DNA of 5,757 nucleotides, from positions 1 through 5,757 of the forward strand of contig JAUUYB010000077.1 of NCBI GenBank assembly GCA_030590605.1, read 5' to 3'. Below the pieces are notes generated by a model that had not been told where the DNA came from, made no database searches, and worked only from the letters and a program-made list of their open reading frames with translations. The stretch is from Candidatus Woesearchaeota archaeon. GTDB taxonomy: Archaea; Nanobdellota; Nanobdellia; Woesearchaeales; JAUUYB01. Position numbers and translations under genes: made by a program. Position 1 is the first letter of the stretch. Each line of letters starts with the position of its first letter. Below are positions 1 through 5,757 of this stretch, in pieces.

Positions 1-8
1 AAGGAAGA

Positions 9-15
9 TATTTAT
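9..15 (+). promoter_or_regulatory. Putative TATA box of the tRNA-Gly gene
   Basis: TATTTAT is preceded by a purine-rich stretch (AAGGAAGA) resembling an archaeal BRE. Its centre lies about 33 bp before the first base of the tRNA, which allows transcription to start a few bases upstream of the mature 5' end, to be trimmed by RNase P. The assignment rests only on composition and position. Confidence 0.5.
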
Positions 16-44
16 CAAGGCTGTATCAAAGATTCCATCACAAC

Positions 45-128
45 ACGGCAGTGATCAAGCGGTACGATTCGACCCTCCCAAACTTTTGGAGTGAGGTCGC
101 CACCCGGGTTCGAATCCCGGCTGCCGTA
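45..128 (+). tRNA. tRNA-Gly (anticodon CCC), interrupted by a 13-nt intron
   Basis: The sequence folds into a complete cloverleaf. The acceptor stem is ACGGCAG (45-51) with CTGCCGT (121-127). The D arm is 54-68, with three clear pairs and the GG of the D loop at 61-62. The anticodon stem is CGACC (70-74) with GGTCG (95-99). The variable loop has 4 nt (100-103). The T arm is CCGGG-TTCGAAT-CCCGG (104-120). The unspliced anticodon loop has 20 nt. Removing 81-93 leaves the 7-nt loop CTCCCAA, giving C32, U33, anticodon CCC (77-79), A37 and A38. CCC reads the glycine codon GGG. The discriminator base is A (128), as expected for archaeal tRNA-Gly, and CCA is not encoded. The mature tRNA is 71 nt before CCA addition. 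The first pair A1:U72, instead of the usual G1:C72, is mildly unusual. The gene converges on the deaminase gene downstream. Confidence 0.92.
81..93 (+). other. tRNA intron with bulge-helix-bulge splice motif (37/38 position)
   Basis: The 13-nt intron sits at the canonical 37/38 site. The central 4-bp helix is CTCC (75-78) with GGAG (88-91), flanked by 3-nt bulges CAA (79-81) and TGA (92-94). The anticodon stem (70-74/95-99) forms the outer helix. The archaeal splicing endonuclease is known to cut after the second nucleotide of each bulge. Here that gives 80^81 and 93^94, exactly restoring a 7-nt anticodon loop. The inner side is minimal: at most A82:U87 closes a tiny loop, so only one outer helix is strong. 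Confidence 0.88.
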
Positions 129-170
129 TCAGAACAATGAATCACCTCCTTGAAAAGGGAGTAAAAGTAC

Positions 171-201
171 AATACATATCGGATGCATAAATATGTATTT
201 T
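171..201. terminator. Perfect 9-bp inverted repeat with T-tract between convergent genes
   Basis: AATACATAT (171-179) and ATATGTATT (191-199) are perfect reverse complements separated by 11 nt. On the + strand the second arm runs into TTTT (198-201). The element lies between the tRNA (+) and the deaminase (-), which converge, so it could end transcription from one or both sides. Archaeal termination depends mainly on T-rich tracts, and the stem is A/T-rich and weak. The role as a terminator is therefore inferred. Confidence 0.45.
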
Positions 202-222
202 CCCGAGCATTGAATTAAGGTG

Positions 223-235
223 TAAAAATCTTTTT
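223..235. terminator. Back-to-back A5/T5 tracts downstream of the deaminase
   Basis: AAAAA at 224-228 reads as TTTTT on the minus strand about 22 nt past the deaminase stop codon, a typical archaeal oligo-T termination signal. On the plus strand TTTTT follows at 231-235 and could be a backup stop for the tRNA transcript. No strong hairpin accompanies it. Confidence 0.4.
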
Positions 236-249
236 GGGGAAATGATAAA

Positions 250-1434
250 TCAGATAAGAACCTTCCTTTCTCTCATGACAATCTTGCCGTCGATGATGCT
301 GTCCACTACATTGTTGCCGTTCGCACAATAGACAATATTTGATATCACATTGTTCATCGGCAGCATACCATTCAAATCCAGAGTGATTATATCAGCCTTC
401 ATACCGAAATCTATAGACCCTACATCCTTGAGCCCTAACGCCTTAGCTCCCATTATCGTCCCCATATCAAGTACCATCTGGTAGGTCATCGCCTTCGGGT
501 CATCCCAATGATGCTTATGTATGAGTGCAGTCACCTTGAGTTCCTCGAACATATCAAGATTATTATTAGAAACAACAGAATCAGTCCCTAAACCAACAGT
601 CACACCTTTCTCGATCATCTTCACTACAGGAGCCACGCTACCAGAAGCAAGCTTCATGTTAGAGATAGGATTATGCGAGACAGAAGCCCCATACTTACCC
701 ATCAGCTCAACCTCCTCATCGTCTACCCAGATCGAATGGACCAGCAAGCAACGTTTTCCAAGGAATCCGAATGACTCAAGATATTTGATAGAAGTCAACC
801 CTCTTTCCTTGAGAGTATCATCACGCTCCTTCTTGGTCTCCGCGATATGTATCCTCCTTATGAGATCATGTTTCCTAGACAGCTCAGTGATCTTCTCTAA
901 TACCTCTTTTGAGCACCGATAAGGAGAATGACCTGCAATGATGGGTTTCACCAAACCGTTAGTACAAGCTTTAAGCATATTCTCTACATGCATTATATCC
1001 TCAATCTTCTGGACAGTCGATGAGACGAACGCCCTCATACCTAGATCTTCGAATACCTTGATACGCTCTGCCCCATACATGTAAGAATCATAGATGCATG
1101 TAGTCCCGCTCTGGATACACTCAAGTGCACCATCTCGGGTGTTCTTCACTACCTGTTCCTTTGTCAGCTTCGCCTCTTCCTTGTTCACTATGTCAAGCCA
1201 AGTGAAAAGAGTCTCGTCATCACAGATACCCTTCAAAGAATGCATACCCAGATGGGCGTGCGTGTTCACGAGCCCGGGCATCACTATCTTCTCACTGCAA
1301 TCGATCTCCTCATCTCCAGAGAGATCTTTCCCAATCTCAGAGATAAGATTTCCCTTGATCCGGATATCATAACCTTCTAGAATCCTGCGCTCTTTGTCCT
1401 GTGTGACAATGTACTTGCAGTTTTTAAGTATCAT
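250..1434 (-). CDS. mtaD: MTA/SAH/5'-deoxyadenosine deaminase (amidohydrolase superfamily)
   Basis: This is a 394-aa zinc-dependent amidohydrolase of the MTA/SAH deaminase family. It hydrolytically deaminates 5'-methylthioadenosine, S-adenosylhomocysteine or 5'-deoxyadenosine to the inosine forms, clearing by-products of SAM-dependent enzymes in the cytoplasm. All family landmarks are visible: metal ligands H59 and H61 in PGLVNTHAHLGMH (53-65), the TWL segment (78-80), H169 in AGHSPYRCS, H196 and E199 in HIAET, H233 in LVHSIWV, the SHNPISNMKLASG stretch (253-265), and D285 in GLGTDS followed by SNNNLDMFEE. The length is normal for the family. The ATG at 1434 was chosen because the family's N-terminal strand begins at MILKNCKYIV and a TATA-like box lies 26 bp upstream; an in-frame ATG at 1569 would overlap the lipoprotein gene. 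Which adenosine derivative is preferred cannot be read from the sequence. In archaea the ortholog is also called dadD. Confidence 0.93.
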   Translation of the reverse strand: MILKNCKYIVTQDKERRILEGYDIRIKGNLISEIGKDLSGDEEIDCSEKIVMPGLVNTHAHLGMHSLKGICDDETLFTWLDIVNKEEAKLTKEQVVKNTRDGALECIQSGTTCIYDSYMYGAERIKVFEDLGMRAFVSSTVQKIEDIMHVENMLKACTNGLVKPIIAGHSPYRCSKEVLEKITELSRKHDLIRRIHIAETKKERDDTLKERGLTSIKYLESFGFLGKRCLLVHSIWVDDEEVELMGKYGASVSHNPISNMKLASGSVAPVVKMIEKGVTVGLGTDSVVSNNNLDMFEELKVTALIHKHHWDDPKAMTYQMVLDMGTIMGAKALGLKDVGSIDFGMKADIITLDLNGMLPMNNVISNIVYCANGNNVVDSIIDGKIVMRERKVLI

Positions 1435-1455
1435 ATATATCAGGATTTGAGACTC

Positions 1456-1464
1456 TTTAAAAAT
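1456..1464 (-). promoter_or_regulatory. TATA-like box of the deaminase gene
   Basis: Read on the minus strand this is ATTTTTAAA, centred about 26 bp before the ATG at 1434. That spacing puts the transcription start at or next to the start codon (leaderless mRNA). The T-run may also serve as the oligo-T terminator of the lipoprotein gene, which ends just upstream at 1472. Confidence 0.55.
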
Positions 1465-1471
1465 CTTACTG

Positions 1472-1738
1472 TTAACTGCAATCTTTCGGACATGATTCAG
1501 CAGTCTCAGCGCATGGGCAGCCGTTTCCCATACAGACCACCTCTCCGCAGTGGCCATCACCGCACGCATCTATGCACTTCTCTACATGCTCTACGTAAGT
1601 CTTCCCGTCAGGACCAGCACATTGCCTCGGGTAGCTTTCCATGACAGGATTCCCTGCTTCCATACAGCTCGGGAAGTCATATACTTCTAAGGTACACCCC
1701 ATAATCAAGAGCAATGGAATGAAAAGTTCATATCTCAT
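1472..1738 (-). CDS. Small cysteine-rich predicted lipoprotein, function unknown
   Basis: This encodes 88 residues. The N-terminus MRYELFIPLLLIMGC looks like a lipoprotein signal peptide: a short charged start, a hydrophobic core at about 6-13, and a lipobox-like I-M-G-C with lipidation expected at C15. The mature part would have about 74 residues with 11 cysteines in all, an extreme density. Two segments stand out. CMEAGNPVMESYPRQC (25-40) is followed by PDGKTYVE. A tail CGDGHCGEVVC...CPC...ESCPKDC (60-87) resembles the CGDGxC...E-CPxDC motifs often seen in secreted prokaryotic proteins. From memory, the MESYPRQC-type segment recurs in uncharacterised bacterial and archaeal exported proteins, but I know no function. 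The cysteines suggest disulphides or metal binding outside the cell. The ATG at 1738 is preferred over the one at 1795 because it places the signal peptide at the true N-terminus and has a TATA-like box 27 bp upstream. It is divergent from the cyclophilin gene. Confidence 0.75.
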   Translation of the reverse strand: MRYELFIPLLLIMGCTLEVYDFPSCMEAGNPVMESYPRQCAGPDGKTYVEHVEKCIDACGDGHCGEVVCMGNGCPCAETAESCPKDCS

Positions 1739-1760
1739 GTCTGGAAAAATGGAAAATGAG

Positions 1761-1769
1761 ATTAATAAA
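1761..1769 (-). promoter_or_regulatory. TATA-like box of the lipoprotein gene
   Basis: Read on the minus strand this is TTTATTAAT, centred 27 bp before the ATG at 1738. No Shine-Dalgarno is seen near the start, so a leaderless transcript is likely. It forms one half of a divergent promoter region with the cyclophilin gene. Confidence 0.55.
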
Positions 1770-1810
1770 CCTTTTGTTGGATCAGACCTATACACCTAGA
1801 TTTGAAAACA

Positions 1811-1818
1811 TTTATAAG
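1811..1818 (+). promoter_or_regulatory. TATA-like box of the cyclophilin gene
   Basis: TTTATAAG is centred about 30 bp before the ATG at 1844, with AAAACA just upstream as a possible BRE. It would lie inside the coding region if translation began at the upstream in-frame TTG (1802), so it argues for the ATG at 1844. Confidence 0.6.
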
Positions 1819-1843
1819 AAACTGGTTGTTTTCAATCAGCACA

Positions 1844-2419
1844 ATGAAAATGATCATACTTGGACTGATCGCAGCGATCCTCATCGCAGTAACCGTCAAT
1901 TATATGACTGGGGCACATGAGACACCTGCGACAGGTAATATCGTAGGTGATACTATGGGAAACAGGATAGCGGTCATAGAGACCAACATGGGAACAATGG
2001 AGATCGAGCTCTTCGAAGACAAGGCACCGATAACCACAAAGAACTTCATCAATCTTACAGAGAAAGGGTTCTATGACGGTCAGATCTTCCACAGAGTCAT
2101 CGATGACTTCATGATCCAGGGAGGAGACCCAAACGGAGACGGAACAGGAGGTCCTGGATACGAGATCAAAGACGAGTTCCACCCAGACCTTAAACATGAC
2201 TCAGCAGGCGTCCTTTCCATGGCCAACAGAGGACCAGACACAGGCGGAAGCCAGTTCTTCATCACTCTTGCACCTACCCCCTGGCTTGACGGCAAACATG
2301 CAGTATTCGGAAAAATCGTCAAAGGGATGGACGTGCTAACAGCTATCGGAGATGTCGCTAAAGACTCCAGAGACAAACCTCTAGAGGATATCACTATCAC
2401 TAAGGTCACAATCTCCTAA
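1844..2419 (+). CDS. Membrane-anchored cyclophilin-type peptidyl-prolyl cis-trans isomerase
   Basis: This encodes 191 residues. Residues 3-19 form a single hydrophobic segment, probably an uncleaved signal anchor, then a linker to about 40 and a compact cyclophilin domain (41-191) of the small prokaryotic type. The domain speeds isomerisation of X-Pro bonds during folding. The active-site residues known from human CypA are all present: R84, F89, M90 and Q92 in [16 protein letters not shown]127 and N128 in [16 protein letters not shown]139 (the F113 equivalent); and W147 and H152 in [11 protein letters not shown]. It should therefore be active and cyclosporin-binding in principle. With the anchor, the catalytic domain most likely faces the cell exterior. 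The ATG at 1844 is chosen because a TATA-like box lies 30 bp upstream and because the TTG at 1802 would place that box in the coding sequence. Its stop codon overlaps the stop codon of the opposing M18 gene. Confidence 0.93.
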   Translation: MKMIILGLIAAILIAVTVNYMTGAHETPATGNIVGDTMGNRIAVIETNMGTMEIELFEDKAPITTKNFINLTEKGFYDGQIFHRVIDDFMIQGGDPNGDGTGGPGYEIKDEFHPDLKHDSAGVLSMANRGPDTGGSQFFITLAPTPWLDGKHAVFGKIVKGMDVLTAIGDVAKDSRDKPLEDITITKVTIS

Positions 2420-3792
2420 TCAGAGAAAAACACCTTATATAGCCTGAATGCAGAGTAGATGTCTGCCTTGCTCATGACCTCAATAGGTGCATGCATAGCA
2501 AGGCCAGGAGGGCCTGCATCGATGCAGTCCATACCATATCTTGACAGGAACATAGCTATGGTGCCTCCTCCACCGATATCTATCTTACCAAGCTCTCCAG
2601 TCTGCCAGGATATCTTGTTCTTATCCAGAAGACCCCGCATATAACTCATATATTCAGCGTGCGCATCATTAGTGTTGTACTTTCCTCCACCGCCACCGTA
2701 TTTCTCTACAGCGACCCCTTTGCCCAGATAAGAGACGTTCTGAGGGTCGTTCACATCCTTGAAATTAGGGTTCATAGCGACTGTCGTATCAGCAGAGATC
2801 GCTCTTGAATGTTCAAGAAGAGTGCTTGGGCGTAAATCTGACCCAATCATCGACAGATAATCACCTGCAAAAGTCTGAAGCATGAAGCTTGCAGCGCCTG
2901 TATCACCGACAGACCCTATCTCTTCCTTGTCTACGAACATCGCGACTGCAGTATGTACAGGAACCTTTACCTGGAGGATCGCCTGAAGTGAGGTATAGAC
3001 ACAGACCTTGTCATCCTGGCCGTATGCGCCTACCATAGATCTGTCCAGACCTACGTCAACAGGTTCATACGCCGGAACGAACTCGAGCTCAGCTGTGTTG
3101 AAATCCTCCTCGATCAGCCCATAATCCTCATTGAGGCGCTTCATAACTGCGAGTTTTACTTGTTCTTTAATATCATCGTCATCTATCGGGATGTTTCCGA
3201 ACAGTATGTTCAGCTCTTCGCCCTCAACGATCTTATTTGGCTTCCGCTCCATCTGGGGCTTAGCGAGATGAGGTTCGATATCAGGGATTATGAATACTGG
3301 ATCTCCCTTGCGGTCTCCGATCGATAGCTCAACTTTCTTCCCTGACTTCGTGAAAATGACCCCATGGAGTGCGAGCGGAACATTCACCCATTGATATTTC
3401 TTGATCCCCCCATAATAGTGGCTCTGGAGCATGGCAAGCCCTGCATCTTCATAGAGAGGTGAAGGCTTCAGGTCAAGCCTGGGCGAATCGACATGACTTC
3501 CGATGACCTGGAACATATCAGGATCCTTTCCGATGATCCCTGCGATGACACTCTTTCCCTTTATCTCCTTATAGAACTTTGTCCCTGGTTTCTTGGTCTT
3601 GACCTTCTCAATCCTTGCGAATCCTGAGCTTTCCAACGCCTTAATGATGTTCGCTATCGCAAGTCTCTCAGTCTTGGAACTGCTCATGAACTCCTTATAC
3701 CCTTCTGAGAATGACATGATCTTAGATAATCCTCCCCAATCGCTCTTGCGGTCGAGAAAAATCTTTTTCTGTAATTTTTCGTTCTTTTTCAT
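2416..3792 (-). CDS. M18-family metalloaminopeptidase (aspartyl aminopeptidase / aminopeptidase I type)
   Basis: This is a 458-aa dinuclear-zinc aminopeptidase that removes N-terminal residues from peptides in the cytoplasm; family members usually form large dodecamers. Visible active-site elements are H100 and D102 in [11 protein letters not shown], the GQDDK segment (D260/D261, one being the bridging ligand), E290 and E291 in VDKEEIGS (general base and metal ligand), D335 in ISADTT, and H434 in AMHAPIE. Other family signatures are [10 protein letters not shown] (126-135), the glycine-rich [11 protein letters not shown] (366-376) and IGGGGT (406-411). The length and the N-terminal WGGLSK...FSEGYKEF region resemble the bacterial (clostridial/Thermotoga) M18 aminopeptidase 1, ApeA, more than eukaryotic aspartyl aminopeptidases. 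Substrate preference cannot be assigned. The ATG at 3792 has a TATA-like box 28 bp upstream; a GAGG 9 nt before the ATG is at best a weak ribosome site. The gene overlaps the cyclophilin gene tail-to-tail by 3 bp. Confidence 0.93.
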   Translation of the reverse strand: MKKNEKLQKKIFLDRKSDWGGLSKIMSFSEGYKEFMSSSKTERLAIANIIKALESSGFARIEKVKTKKPGTKFYKEIKGKSVIAGIIGKDPDMFQVIGSHVDSPRLDLKPSPLYEDAGLAMLQSHYYGGIKKYQWVNVPLALHGVIFTKSGKKVELSIGDRKGDPVFIIPDIEPHLAKPQMERKPNKIVEGEELNILFGNIPIDDDDIKEQVKLAVMKRLNEDYGLIEEDFNTAELEFVPAYEPVDVGLDRSMVGAYGQDDKVCVYTSLQAILQVKVPVHTAVAMFVDKEEIGSVGDTGAASFMLQTFAGDYLSMIGSDLRPSTLLEHSRAISADTTVAMNPNFKDVNDPQNVSYLGKGVAVEKYGGGGGKYNTNDAHAEYMSYMRGLLDKNKISWQTGELGKIDIGGGGTIAMFLSRYGMDCIDAGPPGLAMHAPIEVMSKADIYSAFRLYKVFFSD

Positions 3793-3815
3793 AGTAATTT
3801 GCCTCTTGCACGAAC

Positions 3816-3824
3816 TTAAATAAT
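3816..3824 (-). promoter_or_regulatory. TATA-like box of the M18 aminopeptidase gene
   Basis: Read on the minus strand this is ATTATTTAA, centred 28 bp before the ATG at 3792. It lies in the 93-bp gap after the phosphorylase gene, so the aminopeptidase probably has its own transcript rather than being co-transcribed. Confidence 0.55.
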
Positions 3825-3853
3825 TTGTGTATAACAGATTTTGTTTAATTCAT

Positions 3854-3863
3854 TAAAAATAAT
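3854..3863 (-). terminator. Oligo-T terminator downstream of the phosphorylase gene
   Basis: On the minus strand ATTATTTTTAA follows the phosphorylase stop codon by about 25 nt. A short T5 run without a hairpin is the usual form of an archaeal terminator. The support is composition and position only. Confidence 0.35.
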
Positions 3864-3885
3864 GTCTAAACACATAAGAAATCAA

Positions 3886-5559
3886 TCAGTCAAAGTAAGC
3901 ATTAGAGACGTATTGTTGGATCATCCTGTGTGAATTGAAAAAAGATCCGTTTATAGCAATCGCATTCCTCATCACATCAACCCACTCATCACTATGCTTG
4001 TAGAATTTCGGAAGTATGACATACTCGAGCTTATCATACATGTCTTCAGCATCAGCATCAGTATTGTTCTCTTCTGTCTTCGGACCGATACTCCACCCAG
4101 TCTTATCCTCGATGTGGCCCTCAATCCACCAACCGTCGAGAATCGAGAAATGAGGGACGCCGTTATGGGCAGCCTTCATGCCAGAAGTCCCTGAGGCTTC
4201 TTTCGGACGTGTAGGAGTATTCAACCATATATCGCTTCCTGAAAGAAGTATCTTAGCTATATTGATATCATAATTTTCTACATAACAGACCTTGACACTG
4301 TCTCCGAAGTTTTTCATAGCACCAAATATCCTTTTTATCATATCCTTTCCTGCCTGATCCTTCGGATGAGCCTTGCCCCCATAGATGATCTGGATCTTTC
4401 CGACCTTCTTTGCGATCCTTTTCAGTCGCTCTATATCCTTAAAGAACATATCTCCACGTTTATATGTCGCTGCGCGCCTAGCGAAGCCGATGGTGAATGA
4501 CTCACAATCCATGGATGCTCCGCATGACTTGTTTACATAATCGATCAGGATCTTCTTGCATACCTTATGGGCCTTCCATATCTCTTTCTTAGGGATCCCA
4601 AGCATGTATCTAAGACTATAGACATCAGTGACCCAAGAAGGCACATAACGAGTGAACAGCTCCTTAAACGGTTCTGCAGTCCAATACCCAGAATGCACCC
4701 CGTTCGTGATCGATTCTATATGGAATCCGGGGAACATCTCTCTGGACACTTCTCCGTGTCTCTTTGCGACCCCGTTCACGAACTTGCTATAACAAAGACC
4801 CACCCGGGTCATATTCATCTTCTTGTCTTTTATGATATCTTTCTTTACATGAGGAGTGAGAAGAGCACTGCCTATGAGCTTGTTCGCGAGTTCTGCGTCA
4901 AATTCATCATGACCTGAAGCGACAGGAGTATGAGTAGTGAAGACGCACTTCTTGCGGATCTGCGACTTATCCTGGATCTTCTGATTCAGTTCGAGCGCGA
5001 GAAGAGCAGAATGACCCTCATTCATATGGAATTTCTTGATGTCACATCCGATACTCTCAAGCATCCGTACTCCTCCGATGCCCAGGACAATCTCCTGACA
5101 TAGTCTGTATTTTTGGTCATTTCCGTAGAGATGATCAGTGATCGTCCTTGCATATTCATGGTTCTCAGGAAGGCCAGTATCAAGGAATATGATCGGGTTA
5201 ACATGACCTGTGATCCCTTTTTGAGGGTACAACCATGCCTGTACAAAAACTTCCCTGCCTTCTATCTCGACCGAGATCCGGTTCGGCAACGGAATCATAT
5301 GCTTAGCAGGATCCCAGAAGACTTCAGCCTCAGACTGGTTTCCGTGATCATCCAGGACTTGCCTGAAATACCCTTTCCTATAGAGAAGAGAGACGCCGAT
5401 CACAGGAAGCTTCAGGTCTGATGCGCTCCTCAGCATGTCTCCTGCAAGGATACCTAAACCTCCAGAATAAGTCGGCATATCTGCATTGATACCTATCTCC
5501 ATGCTGAAGTAAGCGACATGCATAGAAGGGTAATCCATAGGAGGACATTCTGGTTTCAT
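3886..5559 (-). CDS. glgP: Alpha-glucan (glycogen/starch) phosphorylase, short GT35 form
   Basis: This 557-aa PLP-dependent enzyme releases glucose-1-phosphate from alpha-1,4-glucans with inorganic phosphate, linking storage polysaccharide to glycolysis. Motifs in order are [21 protein letters not shown] (16-36), [14 protein letters not shown] (177-190), [14 protein letters not shown] (207-220) with H210 at the rabbit H377 position, [10 protein letters not shown] (284-293), [10 protein letters not shown] (359-368) with R362 and K367 matching the phosphate-site R569 and K574, and [14 protein letters not shown] (454-467), where K462 is the Schiff-base lysine for PLP. DGWWIEG (475-481) follows. 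The protein is much shorter than the 800-plus residues of muscle or E. coli enzymes but near the size of the Methanocaldococcus homolog. It lacks the N-terminal regulatory extensions, so AMP or phosphorylation control is not expected. The ATG at 5559 is favoured by a TATA-like box 28 bp upstream; ATGs at 5538 and 5523 are alternatives. It is divergent from a probable glycosyltransferase gene. Confidence 0.95.
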   Translation of the reverse strand: MKPECPPMDYPSMHVAYFSMEIGINADMPTYSGGLGILAGDMLRSASDLKLPVIGVSLLYRKGYFRQVLDDHGNQSEAEVFWDPAKHMIPLPNRISVEIEGREVFVQAWLYPQKGITGHVNPIIFLDTGLPENHEYARTITDHLYGNDQKYRLCQEIVLGIGGVRMLESIGCDIKKFHMNEGHSALLALELNQKIQDKSQIRKKCVFTTHTPVASGHDEFDAELANKLIGSALLTPHVKKDIIKDKKMNMTRVGLCYSKFVNGVAKRHGEVSREMFPGFHIESITNGVHSGYWTAEPFKELFTRYVPSWVTDVYSLRYMLGIPKKEIWKAHKVCKKILIDYVNKSCGASMDCESFTIGFARRAATYKRGDMFFKDIERLKRIAKKVGKIQIIYGGKAHPKDQAGKDMIKRIFGAMKNFGDSVKVCYVENYDINIAKILLSGSDIWLNTPTRPKEASGTSGMKAAHNGVPHFSILDGWWIEGHIEDKTGWSIGPKTEENNTDADAEDMYDKLEYVILPKFYKHSDEWVDVMRNAIAINGSFFNSHRMIQQYVSNAYFD

Positions 5560-5582
5560 ATATAAACTTCCAGGATTAGGGA

Positions 5583-5591
5583 TATTTAAAG
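5583..5591 (-). promoter_or_regulatory. TATA-like box of glgP
   Basis: Read on the minus strand this is CTTTAAATA, centred 28 bp before the ATG at 5559, consistent with a leaderless mRNA. A short inverted repeat lies immediately upstream (5597-5611). Confidence 0.6.
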
Positions 5592-5596
5592 TTATT

Positions 5597-5611
5597 CCTC
5601 TGATAGAGAGG
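5597..5611. repeat. Short inverted repeat between the glgP and glycosyltransferase promoters
   Basis: CCTCT (5597-5601) and AGAGG (5607-5611) are separated by GATAG. The element sits directly upstream of the glgP TATA/BRE region, where a regulator could bind and affect recruitment of TFB. A further AGAGG occurs at 5629-5633 on the way to the divergent gene. Five-base arms are short enough to occur by chance. Confidence 0.3.
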
Positions 5612-5645
5612 TATTATCATTTACACCAAGAGGAGATATAACAAG

Positions 5646-5654
5646 ATATAAAAA
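5646..5654 (+). promoter_or_regulatory. TATA-like box of the probable glycosyltransferase gene
   Basis: ATATAAAAA is centred about 31 bp before the ATG at 5681. A second, weaker TATA-like stretch (5637-5642) lies 42 bp away and is less well placed. No Shine-Dalgarno is near the ATG; the GGAG at 5632-5635 is too distant to serve. Confidence 0.6.
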
Positions 5655-5680
5655 CTCATTAACTCTTGAATCATATCGTA

Positions 5681-5757
5681 ATGGACTCAAAAATAACCAT
5701 ATGCATCCCGACTTATGGAAAACGGATAAAAAACCAGTTCATAGTCACAAGAACCCT
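5681..5757 (+). CDS. Probable family-2 glycosyltransferase, N-terminal fragment (runs off the window)
   Basis: Only the first 25 codons are present, and the frame stays open to the window edge. The start MDSKITICIPTYGK has the beta-strand plus I-P-T-Y pattern that opens the nucleotide-sugar-binding fold of many GT2 glycosyltransferases (typically V-S-I-V-I-P-T-Y-N). The following KRIKNQFIVTRTL is compatible with the first helix but not diagnostic. The ATG is supported by the TATA-like box 31 bp upstream. Divergence from glgP would fit a role in glycan metabolism, but neighbourhood alone is weak evidence. Another Rossmann-like enzyme remains possible. Confidence 0.6.
   Translation, partial: MDSKITICIPTYGKRIKNQFIVTRT

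Noticed and set aside
75..103. Long variable arm of a class II tRNA (Ser/Leu)
   Set aside because: The CTCC/GGAG pairing lies between the two halves of the anticodon stem, not between the anticodon and T stems, and matches an intron at 37/38 exactly.
521..1372. Open frames of 90-130 codons on the plus strand opposite the deaminase
   Set aside because: They are antisense shadows of a strongly supported gene, with no recognisable domains or promoters.
1435..1569. N-terminal extension of the deaminase to an upstream in-frame ATG (45 extra residues)
   Set aside because: It overlaps the lipoprotein gene, has no family similarity, and would put the gene's TATA-like box inside the coding sequence.
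1739..1795. Longer lipoprotein starting at 1795
   Set aside because: It would bury the signal peptide and lipobox 19 residues inside, and the TATA-like box at 1761-1769 would be coding.
1802..1843. TTG start giving a 205-aa cyclophilin
   Set aside because: The TATA-like box at 1811-1818 falls inside this extension, and the ATG at 1844 already provides a complete signal anchor.
4567..5421. Open frames opposite and within the phosphorylase gene
   Set aside because: They lie fully inside a clear coding region, and their sequences show low-complexity shadow character with no motifs.
1..5757. CRISPR array, insertion sequence or phage-like module
   Set aside because: No spaced direct repeats, transposase motifs or terminal inverted repeats were seen, and genes are densely packed and intact.

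Overview
The window looks like ordinary chromosomal DNA of an archaeon. Three observations point there. A tRNA-Gly(CCC) is interrupted by a 13-nt intron that folds into a textbook bulge-helix-bulge. Every protein gene has an A/T-rich TATA-like box 26-31 bp before its start codon and no well-placed Shine-Dalgarno, which suggests leaderless transcripts. The gene content also fits: an MTA/SAH-type deaminase and a short alpha-glucan phosphorylase of the kind found in methanogens. I cannot name the lineage; DPANN or euryarchaeal are both possible.

Layout, left to right. Positions 1-250 hold the intron-containing tRNA (+), then a stretch with a perfect 9-bp inverted repeat and T-tracts between the convergent tRNA and deaminase genes. 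Positions 250-1434 (-) encode a 394-aa MTA/SAH/5'-deoxyadenosine deaminase. Positions 1472-1738 (-) encode a small, very cysteine-rich predicted lipoprotein of unknown function. Positions 1844-2419 (+) encode a membrane-anchored cyclophilin, divergent from the lipoprotein gene and ending tail-to-tail on the next gene. Positions 2416-3792 (-) encode an M18-family metalloaminopeptidase. Positions 3886-5559 (-) encode a short GT35 alpha-glucan phosphorylase. From 5681 (+) the window holds only the start of a protein resembling a family-2 glycosyltransferase.

The genes do not form an operon, since each appears to have its own promoter. They read as separate housekeeping and catabolic functions: recycling of S-adenosylmethionine by-products, peptide breakdown, storage-glucan phosphorolysis, and two predicted extracytoplasmic proteins (cyclophilin and lipoprotein) sharing a divergent promoter region. 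No mobile element, CRISPR array or defence-like system is visible. The most interesting items are the tRNA intron, the cysteine-rich lipoprotein, the bacterial-type M18 peptidase, and an 11-nt match to the 3' end of 16S rRNA just after the tRNA.
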